Source: Alistipes shahii WAL 8301 (GTDB lineage Bacteria; Bacteroidota; Bacteroidia; Bacteroidales; Rikenellaceae). From it: DNA of 64,000 nt. The position numbers and the translations under genes are program-made. How positions within the stretch are numbered: position 1 is the first letter of the stretch; each line of letters opens with the position of its first letter. Shown here piece by piece: positions 16,253 through 25,226 of this stretch. A model generated the notes under the pieces. The model was not told the DNA's origin, ran no database searches, and saw nothing but the letters and a program-made list of their open reading frames with translations. Where the stretch lies: contig NZ_CP102253.1 of the NCBI RefSeq assembly GCF_025145845.1, positions 248,001-312,000 of the forward strand. Reading direction: 5' to 3'.

Positions 16253-17788
16253 ATGGAAAGACCAGTTCGGGTGCGCTTCGCGCCCAGCCCCACCGGGCCG
16301 CTGCACATCGGCGGCGTCCGTACGGCACTGTACAACTACCTGTTCGCCCGCCGGCACAAGGGAACGATGATCCTGCGCATCGAGGACACCGATTCGCAGC
16401 GGTTCGTCCCCGGAGCGGAGGATTACATTCTGGAATCGCTCAAATGGTGCGGCATCGAGATCGACGAAGGCGTGGGCGTCGGAGGGCCTCACGCCCCCTA
16501 CCGCCAGAGCGAGCGGCGCGAAATCTACCTCAAATACGCCCTGCAACTCGTCGAGGCGGGCTGGGCCTACTACGCCTTCGACACGGCCGAGGAATTGGAC
16601 GCCCTGCGCAGGGAGGCCGAGGCGCGCGGCGAGGCGTTCGCCTATAATTATGCGGTGCGCGAAAAGCTGGCCACGTCGCTGGCGCTGCCCGCCGAGGAGG
16701 TGAAGGCGCGCCTCGACCGCGGCGACCAGTGGGTGATCCGCTTCCGGATGCCCGAAAACGAAACGGTCGCGATGGACGACCTGATCCGCGGACACGTGGA
16801 GGTCAACACCTCGACGCTGGACGACAAGGTGCTCTACAAATCGGCCGACGCGCTGCCCACCTACCACCTGGCGAACATCGTCGACGACCGGCTGATGGAG
16901 GTGTCGCACGTCATCCGCGGCGAAGAGTGGCTGCCGTCGCTGCCGCTGCACTACCTCCTGTACAAAGCCTTCGGGTGGACGGACGTGCAGCCCCGGTTCG
17001 CCCACCTGCCCCTGCTGCTCAAACCCACGGGCGGCGGCAAGCTCTCGAAGCGCGACGGCGACAAGATGGGATTCCCGGTATTTCCGCTCTTCTGGACCTC
17101 TCCGACGGGTGAGACCGCCCACGGCTACCGCGAGGACGGCTATTTCCCCGAGGCGTTCATCAACATGCTGGCGCTGCTGGGCTGGAACCCCGGCACGGAG
17201 CAGGAGATCTTCTCGATGCAGGAGCTGATCGACAGCTTCTCGCTCGACCGCGTCTCGAAATCGGGCGCCCGATTCCAGCCCGACAAGGCCCGGTGGTTCA
17301 ACGCCCAGTACATGCACCACAAGACCGACGCCGAACTGGCGGCCCTCTACCAGCCCGTCCTGCGCAGCCACGGCATCGAGGTTTCGGACGCCGTGGCCGG
17401 CAAAGCCGCGGGCATTATGAAGGAGCGCGCGACGTTCACGACCGATCTGTGGGACCTCACGTCGTTCTTCTTCGAGGCTCCCCGGGAGTACGAGGAAAAG
17501 CAGGTGCGCAAGTACTGGAAGGGGCAGAATCCCGCCATTCTGCGGGAGTTGCGCGACGTGCTGGCGGGAATTGACGACTTCTCGCTGGAGAACACCGAAC
17601 GCATCGTCCACGCCTGGATCGAGGAGAAAGGCTACGGCATGGGCCAGGTGATGAACACCCTGCGGCTGGCCCTCGTGGGCGCCGGAAAAGGCCCGGGCAT
17701 GTACGACGTAACGTCGTTCATCGGCAAAGAGGAGACCCTGCGCCGCATCGATAATCTGCTGACCAATCTAAAACCCGCAATAGAGTAA
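16253..17788 (+). CDS. gltX: glutamate--tRNA ligase
   Basis: A 511-residue class I aminoacyl-tRNA synthetase that charges tRNA-Glu. The start MERPVRVRFAPSPTGPLHIGG places the HIGH-type motif (HIGG) at residues 17-20. The KMSKS-type motif appears as KLSKRDGD (about residue 263). The anticodon-binding helical domain occupies about 340-511. A long upstream in-frame extension exists but overlaps ychF and has no family counterpart. It lies downstream of ychF with a 41-base gap. Confidence 0.97.
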   Translation: MERPVRVRFAPSPTGPLHIGGVRTALYNYLFARRHKGTMILRIEDTDSQRFVPGAEDYILESLKWCGIEIDEGVGVGGPHAPYRQSERREIYLKYALQLVEAGWAYYAFDTAEELDALRREAEARGEAFAYNYAVREKLATSLALPAEEVKARLDRGDQWVIRFRMPENETVAMDDLIRGHVEVNTSTLDDKVLYKSADALPTYHLANIVDDRLMEVSHVIRGEEWLPSLPLHYLLYKAFGWTDVQPRFAHLPLLLKPTGGGKLSKRDGDKMGFPVFPLFWTSPTGETAHGYREDGYFPEAFINMLALLGWNPGTEQEIFSMQELIDSFSLDRVSKSGARFQPDKARWFNAQYMHHKTDAELAALYQPVLRSHGIEVSDAVAGKAAGIMKERATFTTDLWDLTSFFFEAPREYEEKQVRKYWKGQNPAILRELRDVLAGIDDFSLENTERIVHAWIEEKGYGMGQVMNTLRLALVGAGKGPGMYDVTSFIGKEETLRRIDNLLTNLKPAIE

Positions 17789-17853
17789 AGTCGCCCTTTT
17801 CAAAGGGCGATTCAGAGGGATTTTCAACATGAGCCCCGGCGTTAAAAATGCCG

Positions 17854-17930
17854 TAATATAAGTTCGATGGGGGTTCATAGACAAAATCGCTCCGATCTGA
17901 AAACAACCTAACCCCGTCGAACTTATATTA
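17854..17930 (+). promoter_or_regulatory. long inverted repeat in the leader of the aldose epimerase gene
   Basis: Arms of 19 bases (17854-17872 and 17912-17930) match at 18 of 19 positions, with the odd pair able to form G-U in RNA. They enclose a 39-base loop, and the right arm ends four bases before the ATG of the next gene. In an mRNA this would bury the translation start region; as DNA it could be an operator pair. The function is not known. Confidence 0.5.
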
Positions 17931-17934
17931 AACT

Positions 17935-18990
17935 ATGGTACAAATCGAACAACACGTCTGGGGCATGACCCCGGAGGGCGAGGCAATCATTCGCTACACG
18001 CTGCGCAACGACTCGGGAGCCGAAGTGCAGCTTACGAACTACGGCGCGGCGATTGTCTCGGTGAAGATGCCCGACCGCGAGGGCCGCATGGCCGACGTGG
18101 TGCTGGGATACAAACACCCCGAAGGCTACTTCTTCGACGGAGCCGCCTCGGGAAAGAGCGTGGGACGCTGCGCCAACCGCATCGCCTTCGGGCAGATGAC
18201 CGTCGAGGGCAAGGAGTACCGGCTGGAGGTCAACAACGGCGTGAACCACCTGCACGGCGGAACGAAGAACTTCGCCAACCGCATCTGGGAGAGCCGCGTG
18301 GAGACCAACCGCGTGGTGATGTCGCTCGTCTCGGAGGACGGCGACCAGGGCTATCCCGGCGAGCTGTGCGTCGAGGCCGTATTCGATTTCGACGACGACA
18401 ATGCGCTGGAGATCACCTACCTCGCACGGACCGATAAGACGACCGTGGTGAACCTCACCAACCATGTCTATTTCAACCTCGCGGGCGAAGGCAGCGGGTC
18501 GGTGCTCGACCACGAACTGCGCCTGAACAGCTCGAAGATTCTGGAAATGAACGAACGCCAGATCCCCACGGGCAAGCTTCTGGACGCAGCCGGAACCCCG
18601 CAGGATTTTCGGGAATTCCGCTCTTTCCGCCCCGGCATCTCGTCGGAGTTCAACCACATCCGCGACTTCAAAGGCTATGACCATCCCTTCGTCGTCGACG
18701 GCTGGAAGCCCAATATTCTGGGCGAGGTCGGCACCCTGCGCGAACCCCGGTCGGGCCGTTCGGTGACGGTGCTCTCGTCGCAGCCCAGCGTGATGATCTA
18801 CACGGGCAACTGGCTCGCGGGCGGATGCCCCGAAACCAAGTCGGGCGGCCGCTATGCCGACTACGACGGCGTGGCGATGGAGTGCCAGAACTACCCCGAC
18901 GCCGTGAACCATCCCGAATTCCCCTCGCCGCTGCTCCGCCCCGGCGAAACCTACTGCCAGAAGATCGTTTTCCGCTTCGGAACGTTCTAA
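17935..18990 (+). CDS. galM: aldose 1-epimerase (galactose mutarotase)
   Basis: A 351-residue enzyme interconverting alpha and beta anomers of hexoses such as glucose and galactose. GalM motifs: NYGAAIVSVKMPDR near the start, GRCANRIAFGQMTVEG, NNGVNHLHGG (catalytic-site His), NLTNHVYFNLAGEG (second His), DHPFVVD, and GVAMECQNYPDAVNHPEFPS with the catalytic Glu region. There is no signal peptide, so it is cytoplasmic. It stands alone between gltX and the thiamine locus and has a conspicuous inverted repeat just before its start. Confidence 0.95.
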   Translation: MVQIEQHVWGMTPEGEAIIRYTLRNDSGAEVQLTNYGAAIVSVKMPDREGRMADVVLGYKHPEGYFFDGAASGKSVGRCANRIAFGQMTVEGKEYRLEVNNGVNHLHGGTKNFANRIWESRVETNRVVMSLVSEDGDQGYPGELCVEAVFDFDDDNALEITYLARTDKTTVVNLTNHVYFNLAGEGSGSVLDHELRLNSSKILEMNERQIPTGKLLDAAGTPQDFREFRSFRPGISSEFNHIRDFKGYDHPFVVDGWKPNILGEVGTLREPRSGRSVTVLSSQPSVMIYTGNWLAGGCPETKSGGRYADYDGVAMECQNYPDAVNHPEFPSPLLRPGETYCQKIVFRFGTF

Positions 18991-19188
18991 GGAATTAAAA
19001 ATGAAAAATTAAGAATTAAAAATTACCTGCGGAAAATCGCACTGTGCGTTTCGACAAATTGGAGGACCGAACTTATTTTCGGCACCAGATACATCGAAAT
19101 TTACGGGTATCCTTTCCGACAATTTTTAATTCTTAATTTTTAATTTTTAATTTTTAATTTTTATTACTTACCTTTGCACCCGATATTT
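18991..19188. repeat. AT-rich repeat pair around a 100-base spacer; promoter of the thiamine locus
   Basis: The gap after galM holds two inverted copies of an AT-rich motif built from AATTAAGAATTAAAAATT (about 18993-19024 and 19122-19163), separated by about 100 bases of ordinary sequence in which I see no gene. The same motif recurs at about 52556, 61913 and 63301. After the right copy comes TACCTTTG (19169-19176), a TAnnTTTG -7 box whose transcript would begin right before the TPP riboswitch. Confidence 0.55.
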
Positions 19189-19275
19189 CAAAGGGGTGCC
19201 TTACTGTCAGGCTGAGATTATACCCATTGAACCGGAGACGGGTAATGCCGAGACCGGGACGAAGCGTAATCAACA
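19189..19275 (+). ncRNA. TPP riboswitch (THI element)
   Basis: The conserved landmarks are in order: AGGGGTGCC, then GGCTGAGATTATACCC, then the ATTGAACC segment, GGGTAATGCCG and the closing GGGACGAAG. This is the thiamine-pyrophosphate sensor domain. It lies 40-50 bases upstream of the TonB receptor gene and downstream of a consensus -7 box, as expected for repression of thiamine uptake genes when TPP is plentiful. Confidence 0.93.
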
Positions 19276-19317
19276 ACACATACCCCTTTTCAGTCCATTA
19301 ACTCAAAAAGTTTAACG

Positions 19318-21606
19318 ATGAAAAGGATTTTTCTTTCACTTGCGGCCGCCGCGCTCTGCTCGGCCGCACAGCTGCGGGCTGAAGAGAAGCAGCCCGCCAA
19401 CCAAAACGCCGGCGATTCGGTCAGAATGTACCGCTTGCAGGAGGTCGAGGTGACCGCCACGCGCGCAACCCCGACCACCCCCGTGGCCTACTCCGACATC
19501 CGGCGCGAAGAGATCGCCCGCAACAGCTACGGAACCGACATCCCCACGCTGCTGGCCCTGACCCCCTCGATGATCGCCACCAACGAAACGGGCATCGGCA
19601 TCGGCGGCACGGCCGTGCGCCTGCGCGGCACGGACCCGACGCGTCTCAACGTCACGATCAACGGCGTGGCGATGAACAACCCCGACTCGCACTCGATGTA
19701 CTGGTACGACACCCCCGACCTCGTCTCGGCCGTGGGAAGCATTCAGGTGCAGCGCGGCGCCGGCATCTCGACCAACGGCACGGGAGCCTTCGGCGGAGCG
19801 GTCAACATGTCGACCGACGCCCTGCAAACCGAGTTCGGCGGCGACGCGTCGCTCTCCTACGGCTCGTACAACACCAACAAGCAGGCCGTGCACATCTCCT
19901 CGGGCCTGATGGGCGGCCACTGGACCCTCGACGCGCGGCTGACGCACATCGGCTCGGAAGGCTACATCGACCGCGGAGCCACGGACCTCAAATCCTACAT
20001 GTTCCAGGCCGGCTACTACAACGGCAACACGATGCTCAAGCTGATTTCGTTCGGCGGCAAGGCCAAAACGGGACTCACCTACACGGGCGCGACGAAAGAG
20101 GAGATGCGTCTCAACGGCCGGAGGTTCCACACCGAGGGCATGTACTACACCTCGAACGGACCGCACTCCTATTATTATATGAAGGACGGCGAGCGGCAGC
20201 GCGCCACGGTAGACTATTACGACGATCAGACGGACAACTACCTGCAAATCAACAACCAGCTGGTGCTCTCCCACCGTTTCAACGAGAAGTGGACCCTCAA
20301 CGCCACGGGATTCTACACCTATGGCTACGGCTTCTACAAGCAGTACAAGGACGCACGCACGCTCTCCGAATACCTCAATATCCCGACCGACGTCGCTGCC
20401 GGAAAGGAGGCCGACCTCGTCCGCGAGAAGATCATGCGCAACCACCTCGGAGGTCTGAACGCCTCGGCGGCCTACTCGGTGCGGAAGCTCGACCTCGCCT
20501 TCGGCGGTTCGTACAGCTACTACTCCTGCCCCCACTGGGGCGTGCTCGACTGGGTGGACGGACTGGAAGGCAGCCAGATCGGCGGCCGCTGGTACGACAA
20601 CGACGTGGACAAGCACGACGCCAACCTCTTCGCTCGCGCCAACTGGTCCGTGGCCAAAGGGTTGAGGCTCTTTGCGGACCTCCAGTACCGCTATGTCAGC
20701 TATCAGGCCTGGGGCGTCAACGACAACTACGTTTCGGAGGAGGTCGGGATGCAGCCCATCGACGTGGACAAACAGTACCACTTCTTCAATCCCCGCGCCG
20801 GCGTGAGCTACACGCTCGCCGAGCGCAACAACTTCTACCTCTCGTTCGCCGTGGCCCAGAAGGAACCCACGCGCAGCGACTTCACCGACCGTTACAAGTT
20901 CGCGGCCGACGACACCTACCCCTCGTCGGAAAAGCTCTACGACTGGGAGCTGGGCTACCAGTACACGGCGCCGCGCCTCTCGCTGGGGGTGAATCTCTAC
21001 TACATGAAGTACAAGGACCAGCTCGTGCCGACGGGCATGGTGAACGACGACAGCAACGCCCTCAACACCAACGTCCCGGACAGCTACCGCCGGGGCGTGG
21101 AGCTGTCGGCCTCGTGGCGCGCAACCGGGTGGTTCACCGTGGGGGCCAACGCCACCTTCTCGCAGAACCGCATCGAGAACTACGTCGACGCACTGAAGGA
21201 TAGCCCCACCTACGGCAAGGAGCTGGGCGACATGACCATCGCCTATTCGCCCGACGTCATCGCCAACGCCTTCCTGAATTTCCACCACCGCGGATTCGAA
21301 GCCGTGTTCCACACCCAGCACGTCGGCAAGCAGTATTTCACCAACAACGAGAACGACGCCCTGTCGCTGGACGCCTACTGCGTGACCAACCTCAACCTCG
21401 CCTATACGTTCCGCACCCGTTCGGCGCGCAGCGTTCGGCTGGGCCTGCTGATCAACAACCTGTTCAATGCGGAATACGAGAGCAACGGCTACGGGTATTC
21501 GTACATGGACACGTGGAGCGGACCCGCGCCTGTACGCATCGACGAGGCCTACTACTTCCCGCAGGCGCCGCTGAACGTGCTGGCGAACGTCACGGTGAAA
21601 TTTTAA
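19318..21606 (+). CDS. TonB-dependent receptor under TPP-riboswitch control (probable thiamine transporter)
   Basis: A 762-residue outer-membrane receptor. Signal peptide MKRIFLSLAAAALCSAAQLRAEE, a TonB-box region near LQEVEVTATRA (about residues 41-51), a plug with GGTAVRLRGTDPTRLNVTINGVAMNNPDS and GSIQVQRGAGISTNGTGAFGGAVN (about 60-165), then a 22-strand barrel ending in ANVTVKF. There is no carboxypeptidase-like N-terminal domain, unlike SusC. The riboswitch and the downstream PnuT-like permease match the known Bacteroidetes thiamine uptake arrangement (receptor, pnuT). The usual third gene, thiamine pyrophosphokinase, is not here. Confidence 0.9.
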   Translation: MKRIFLSLAAAALCSAAQLRAEEKQPANQNAGDSVRMYRLQEVEVTATRATPTTPVAYSDIRREEIARNSYGTDIPTLLALTPSMIATNETGIGIGGTAVRLRGTDPTRLNVTINGVAMNNPDSHSMYWYDTPDLVSAVGSIQVQRGAGISTNGTGAFGGAVNMSTDALQTEFGGDASLSYGSYNTNKQAVHISSGLMGGHWTLDARLTHIGSEGYIDRGATDLKSYMFQAGYYNGNTMLKLISFGGKAKTGLTYTGATKEEMRLNGRRFHTEGMYYTSNGPHSYYYMKDGERQRATVDYYDDQTDNYLQINNQLVLSHRFNEKWTLNATGFYTYGYGFYKQYKDARTLSEYLNIPTDVAAGKEADLVREKIMRNHLGGLNASAAYSVRKLDLAFGGSYSYYSCPHWGVLDWVDGLEGSQIGGRWYDNDVDKHDANLFARANWSVAKGLRLFADLQYRYVSYQAWGVNDNYVSEEVGMQPIDVDKQYHFFNPRAGVSYTLAERNNFYLSFAVAQKEPTRSDFTDRYKFAADDTYPSSEKLYDWELGYQYTAPRLSLGVNLYYMKYKDQLVPTGMVNDDSNALNTNVPDSYRRGVELSASWRATGWFTVGANATFSQNRIENYVDALKDSPTYGKELGDMTIAYSPDVIANAFLNFHHRGFEAVFHTQHVGKQYFTNNENDALSLDAYCVTNLNLAYTFRTRSARSVRLGLLINNLFNAEYESNGYGYSYMDTWSGPAPVRIDEAYYFPQAPLNVLANVTVKF

Positions 21607-21664
21607 AACGCGCGATTTCAACGCCGCTGAAACCGAATTTCAGCTCTGAAAACTAAATAATTGT

Positions 21665-21785
21665 ACTTCGTGCATTGCGAGGCGTCGCAGATGCCGTGGC
21701 AATCCGGGCGAAAGTCGTGACCTTACAACGCTTCCAGCAGATTCCCACGTCGGACCTTCGGTCCTCTTCGGAATGACAATACGAA
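21665..21785. repeat. REP/MITE-like palindromic element between receptor and pnuT
   Basis: Two facing half-sites: CATTGCGAGG..CGTGGCAATCC on the left (about 21672-21706) and GATTCCCACGTCGG..CCTCTTCGGAATGACA on the right (about 21738-21778). The inverse of the right half resembles the left. This type of half-site pair is common as dispersed intergenic repeats in many bacteria. It lies inside the 189-base gap of a presumed operon. Confidence 0.55.
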
Positions 21786-21795
21786 TGTTGAAACA

Positions 21796-22410
21796 ATGGA
21801 CATAAAACTCCTCCTGCAAATCGCCGGCGTCCTGTTGGGATTGCTCTACCTCTGGCTCGAATACCGCGCCGACATCCGGCTGTGGATCGTGGGGCTTGTC
21901 ATGCCTCTGATCCACGGGGCGCTCTACTACAAATCGGGGCTGTATGCCGACTGCTCGATGCAGGCTTACTACGTGCTGGCGGGGCTGTACGGGTGGCTCG
22001 TGTGGCGCAGGAGGGGCCGAAAAACGGACGCCGGGCTGACCGGCCCTGAAGATGCGGAGGGCGCAAAGCGGGCCGCCGCGCTGCGCATCGGCCACACGCC
22101 CCTGCGGACGGTCCCGGCGCTCGCAGGGGTCTACGCCGCGGCGCACATCGGGCTGTACCTGCTGCTGACCCGCTTCACGGACAGCACCGTACCCTTCTGG
22201 GACGCGGGGACCACGGCGCTGTCGGTCGTGGCGATGTGGATGCTGTCGCGCAAGCTGGTGGAGCAATGGCTCGTGTGGCTGGTCGTGGATCTGGTGACCG
22301 TCGGGCTTTACCTCTATAAGGACCTGCCCTACACCGCGGGGCTTTACGCCCTCTACTCGGCGCTGGCCGTGGCGGGTTACCTCCGATGGCGGCGGCAGGC
22401 CCGGGCTTAA
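21796..22410 (+). CDS. pnuT: PnuT-like thiamine permease (PnuC family)
   Basis: A 204-residue inner-membrane protein with about seven hydrophobic segments. It has the PnuC-family signatures: LLYLWLEYRADIRLWIVG near the N-terminus, then a helix with YKSGLYADCSMQAYYVLAGLYGWLVW, and WLVWLVVDLVTVGLYLYKDLPYTAGLYALY near the C-terminus. PnuC relatives carry unphosphorylated vitamins; those next to TPP riboswitches and TonB receptors carry thiamine. Residues about 75-95 form a charged cytoplasmic loop. The context (riboswitch, receptor) supports thiamine over nicotinamide riboside. Confidence 0.88.
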   Translation: MDIKLLLQIAGVLLGLLYLWLEYRADIRLWIVGLVMPLIHGALYYKSGLYADCSMQAYYVLAGLYGWLVWRRRGRKTDAGLTGPEDAEGAKRAAALRIGHTPLRTVPALAGVYAAAHIGLYLLLTRFTDSTVPFWDAGTTALSVVAMWMLSRKLVEQWLVWLVVDLVTVGLYLYKDLPYTAGLYALYSALAVAGYLRWRRQARA

Positions 22411-23391
22411 AAATCCGTTTTACCTGCGAACACGCGAACATGGGCGAACACCCCTTGTTCGCGCGTTCGCCCGGTTAAGAACCGGGATTTGCATTGCGAC
22501 TGGCAGCTTCGGCCCGCTCTCCGCCCGGTTCTGCGCCCGGTTAAGAACCGGGGTTTCAGGTTGCGAAAGGGGCCATTTTGCACCTCCTCCCGCCGCGTTC
22601 CGCGGCGAACGATTCCGGCCCGATGCCGGAGCCGTGAAACGAAGGCCCGGCTAAAAGCGCGAGCGCCGGCGTAAGACGCCGGTTTTAAGAGTGAGAGCGT
22701 CGTATCGGATATGATCCTTTCTGCGGCCCATCGCCCCTTAAACCCGCCTTTTAGGCGGGCGCCCGGAGCCAACGTTAGACGGGACGAAGTAGGCGAAGGC
22801 ATCTGCCGGGGAGTTTTTGGGTACCTTTTTGCAGAAAAAAGGTACAAAACACCCGCGACGATGTCGCGGCTTTCTCTGTACTTTTGATGGCAACCGACGC
22901 ACGCAGCACGAGCAGAGACCGCTTGCGGGCTATGCCATGCCAGAAGGAGGAAAACGAGCGTAGCGAAGTTAAAAGTACCAAAACCATCCGCATGTCGCTT
23001 TCGCGGGAACAACCTCCGGCCCGCGTTGAGCGGGCGCAGCAAGAACAAGACTATGCAGCCTCCCGCTCCGGGCACGCGGGCTGTCGGTTGTTCTTGTTCC
23101 GCTGCAAGCGAGAATGCGGACTTTTCTCGCCGCGTTTCGCGGCGAACGACTCGCCAGTCGAAGACTGCGATCAGTACTTTTTGCGGAAAAAAGGTACAAA
23201 GAAGTCTTGCGGGCGAAGACCGCGGTTGTCCTCGTTCCGCTGCAAGCGATAATGCGGAGGTTTAAAACCCGCTTCCGCAGGCGATGGCGGGATTCTGCGC
23301 GAACGCCCGAACATGCGAACATGGGCGAACACCCCTTGTTCGCATGTTCGTGCGTTCGGGACGAGAGCAAGCCGAAGCCGCCAGCCGCAAC
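22411..23391. repeat. intergenic region A: mosaic of GC-rich palindromic repeats, no credible gene
   Basis: 981 bases between convergent genes. Short open frames exist on both strands but have no recognisable protein character. Instead there are modules shared with region B (26406-26941): a 50-base block (22771-22820, identical to 26714-26763), a block around CCGGCCCGATGCCGGAGCC (22607-22658), the hairpin CCGCTGCAAGCG..ATGCGG (about 23097 and 23239), GTAC-bounded hairpins with T/A runs (22820-22845 and 23174-23197), and GCGAACA/TGTTCGC palindromes (22426-22470, 23300-23360). The 17-base palindrome CCCGGTTAAGAACCGGG also occurs twice (about 22471 and 22537). Confidence 0.7.
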
Positions 23392-24036
23392 CTAAATCCC
23401 GCGTCTCAAGCGGGTCAGCCAGATGTTGCGGAACTCCACGGGACCGCCCTCGCTCTGAAGCGCGATATACCCGCTGCGGACCGATCCGGTGCACTCGTTC
23501 TGCAAAACGCCGTTGACACAGACCGCGATATGATCGCCCACGCAGACGATCTCGGCACAGTTCCATTCGCCTGCGGGCCGCTCGCACTCCCCGCCGCTGC
23601 GCGGCTTGATGAAGACCCTTCCGTTGCTCTCCGCCCCGGCGATCTTCGCGCCGCCCAGCCCCAGCAGGTCGCCCGCGCGCCCCGCCTGCAACTGACACTC
23701 GACAGCCTCGGGCCAAAGCCGGTCGCCGGCCTGCACGCGCTGGAAAATGCCGCTGTTCGTCGCCTCGCCGATCCAACGCCACTCGACGTGAAGCCGGTAA
23801 TCGTCGTAGGTCTCCTCCGTGCGCATGTACCCGAACGGACTGCCCGCTATGCGGATATTCCCGTTCTGCACGGAGAAGGCATCCCGGGCGTCGCCGACGC
23901 CCTCCGGGTCGGTGACGCACACCCATCCGGCGAGGTCCCGGCCGTTGAAAAGTTCGGTCCGCGGCTCGCGGCTGCACGAACCCGCTGCCAGCGCAAGGGT
24001 CAGCGCCGCAAAAAGAAATCGCATTCTCATCGTCAT
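23392..24036 (-). CDS. DUF1080 (3-keto-disaccharide hydrolase-type) lipoprotein
   Basis: About 214 residues from the ATG at 24036 (MTMRMRFLFAALTLALAAGSC, lipidated Cys21). The longer upstream frame runs into the neighbouring gene. The rest is a single concanavalin-like beta-sandwich of the DUF1080 type: ELFNGRDLAGWVCV at the start, YRLHVEWRWIGEATNSGIFQRV in the middle, and GYIALQSEGGPVEFRNIWLTRL at the end. Family members act on or bind 3-keto-glycosides and related glycans; this exact substrate is unknown. It follows the YjbR gene by 25 bases on the same strand. Confidence 0.88.
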   Translation of the reverse strand: MTMRMRFLFAALTLALAAGSCSREPRTELFNGRDLAGWVCVTDPEGVGDARDAFSVQNGNIRIAGSPFGYMRTEETYDDYRLHVEWRWIGEATNSGIFQRVQAGDRLWPEAVECQLQAGRAGDLLGLGGAKIAGAESNGRVFIKPRSGGECERPAGEWNCAEIVCVGDHIAVCVNGVLQNECTGSVRSGYIALQSEGGPVEFRNIWLTRLRRGI

Positions 24037-24061
24037 CGTATCGTTTTCGGAGGTTGAAGGT

Positions 24062-24445
24062 TCATTCCGGCAGCCCGTGCTCTTCGACATGACGCAGAAT
24101 CTCCTCGCGCAGGCTCCTGGGCGTGACGCTGCGCCGCACGACCAGCAGGTAGGAGTTGCGTATCTGCTCGCGGATGAAGGCGTCGGGCAGGTCGCCCGCG
24201 GTGCGGATGCCGTTCCAGTGCGTCTTGTTGAAATGGTAGGCCGGGCCGATCTCCTCGTACCGCTCGCGCAGCCGGACCGCCTCGTCGGGGTCGCACTTCA
24301 CGGCCACCTGCCCGAAATCGTTCATATCCGCGCAGGCGTACATCTTCCCGCCGATCTTGTAGACCAGCGTCGTCTCGTCGAACGGCGTCGATTCCTCCGT
24401 GAGGGGCAGCGACAGGCAGTAGTCGCGGAAACTCAAAACATCCAT
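24062..24445 (-). CDS. MmcQ/YjbR family protein
   Basis: A 127-residue cytoplasmic protein with a CyaY-like fold. Family features: MDVLSFRDYCLSLPLTEESTPFDETTLVYKIGGKMYA at the start, KCDPDEAVRLRERY in the middle, and PAYHFNKTHWNGIRT with the conserved H-x-N-K-x-H-W near residue 75. The start at 24445 is set by the domain beginning and by a TATCTTTG box 16 bases upstream on the same strand. The molecular role of the family is poorly defined; DNA binding has been proposed. The DUF1080 gene follows closely. Confidence 0.9.
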   Translation of the reverse strand: MDVLSFRDYCLSLPLTEESTPFDETTLVYKIGGKMYACADMNDFGQVAVKCDPDEAVRLRERYEEIGPAYHFNKTHWNGIRTAGDLPDAFIREQIRNSYLLVVRRSVTPRSLREEILRHVEEHGLPE

Positions 24446-24461
24446 AACGGGTTCTTTTCCC

Positions 24462-24469
24462 CAAAGATA
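24462..24469 (-). promoter_or_regulatory. -7 box (TATCTTTG) of the yjbR-DUF1080 pair
   Basis: TATCTTTG on the minus strand, 16 bases before the YjbR start codon, is a full match to TAnnTTTG. The next gene upstream is divergent, so this gap must hold a promoter. Confidence 0.65.
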
Positions 24470-24530
24470 TGATTTTTTTGGCACATCTATTGCGTTCCGA
24501 AATGAAGTAAAACCAAAATCAGGGTAAAAA

Positions 24531-25154
24531 ATGAAAAAAATTCTCCTCTGTGTACCTCTGCTGGCAATCTTCGCGGCAGGATTTTTCGGCTGCTCGCAGC
24601 AGCGGCAATGGAACCACGAACAGCGCAAGGCGATGCGCGAGGCGCTGCGCAGCTACCGCCAGATGGTGTACCTCGACGACCTGAACGACGCCGAGTTCGT
24701 GCTCTTCTCCGACGAAGTGGCCGGGCAGCTCGAAAACAGTTATCCCGTCTACATGGAGTTCGTCCAGATGCAGGGCGTCGACGACACGGTGGACATGGTG
24801 GTCGTCTCGACGATCGTCGACGAACTGAACGCCGACGCCCGCAACATGCGGCACATCTACCCCTACAACTACCTCGTAGCGCAGGGCGTGCTGCCCGCAG
24901 GGCTTGACCACGAGCAGCAGAAAGCCTTTTACAACTGCTTCGCGGCGAAGGTCAATGCGACGTACGCCACGATGGACCAGTTCTTCAACGCCATTCTGGC
25001 CGACACGAGCGACATGTCGCAGATCCGCCGGCTGGAGAGCCAGTGTGCGAACGACCTTTTCAGCTGGGTGGTGACCGAGGTGGACGTGATCGAGACCGTT
25101 CCGGCGACCCCGGCGGCCACGGCGCAGACCCCGGCGGCCCCGGCCAAAAAATAG
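24531..25154 (+). CDS. hypothetical lipoprotein
   Basis: A 207-residue predicted lipoprotein (MKKILLCVPLLAIFAAGFFGC, Cys21, followed by SQQ). The mature part is mostly helical and acidic, with YRQMVYLDDLNDAEFVLFSDEV near residue 45 and a Cys pair (about residues 135 and 171). The C-terminal 20 residues are a low-complexity Pro/Ala/Thr tail (TPAATAQTPAAPAKK). No catalytic pattern is visible and I do not recognise the family. It is divergent from the YjbR gene and ends at a strong hairpin terminator. Confidence 0.8.
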   Translation: MKKILLCVPLLAIFAAGFFGCSQQRQWNHEQRKAMREALRSYRQMVYLDDLNDAEFVLFSDEVAGQLENSYPVYMEFVQMQGVDDTVDMVVVSTIVDELNADARNMRHIYPYNYLVAQGVLPAGLDHEQQKAFYNCFAAKVNATYATMDQFFNAILADTSDMSQIRRLESQCANDLFSWVVTEVDVIETVPATPAATAQTPAAPAKK

Positions 25155-25175
25155 CTCCGGAACCCGTTCTGACAC

Positions 25176-25207
25176 AATCGGTGCGCCCCTCACGAGGCGC
25201 ACCGATT
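25176..25207. terminator. 12-bp perfect hairpin between convergent genes
   Basis: AATCGGTGCGCC (25176-25187) and GGCGCACCGATT (25196-25207) pair perfectly around an 8-base loop. It lies between the end of the lipoprotein gene and the end of uxuA on the other strand, so it can serve both. Confidence 0.75.
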
Positions 25208-25226
25208 CGTCATGTGCAAGACTGCC

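Noticed and set aside
22426..23360. CRISPR or plasmid iteron array from the GCGAACA repeats
   Set aside because: The heptamers form hairpin arms, not regularly spaced direct repeats, and there is no replication or cas gene beside them.
22489..23375. Several small open frames in intergenic region A as genes
   Set aside because: They overlap each other on both strands, are made of repeat modules shared with region B, and have compositions (Arg, Cys, Pro-rich) typical of translated GC-rich repeats.
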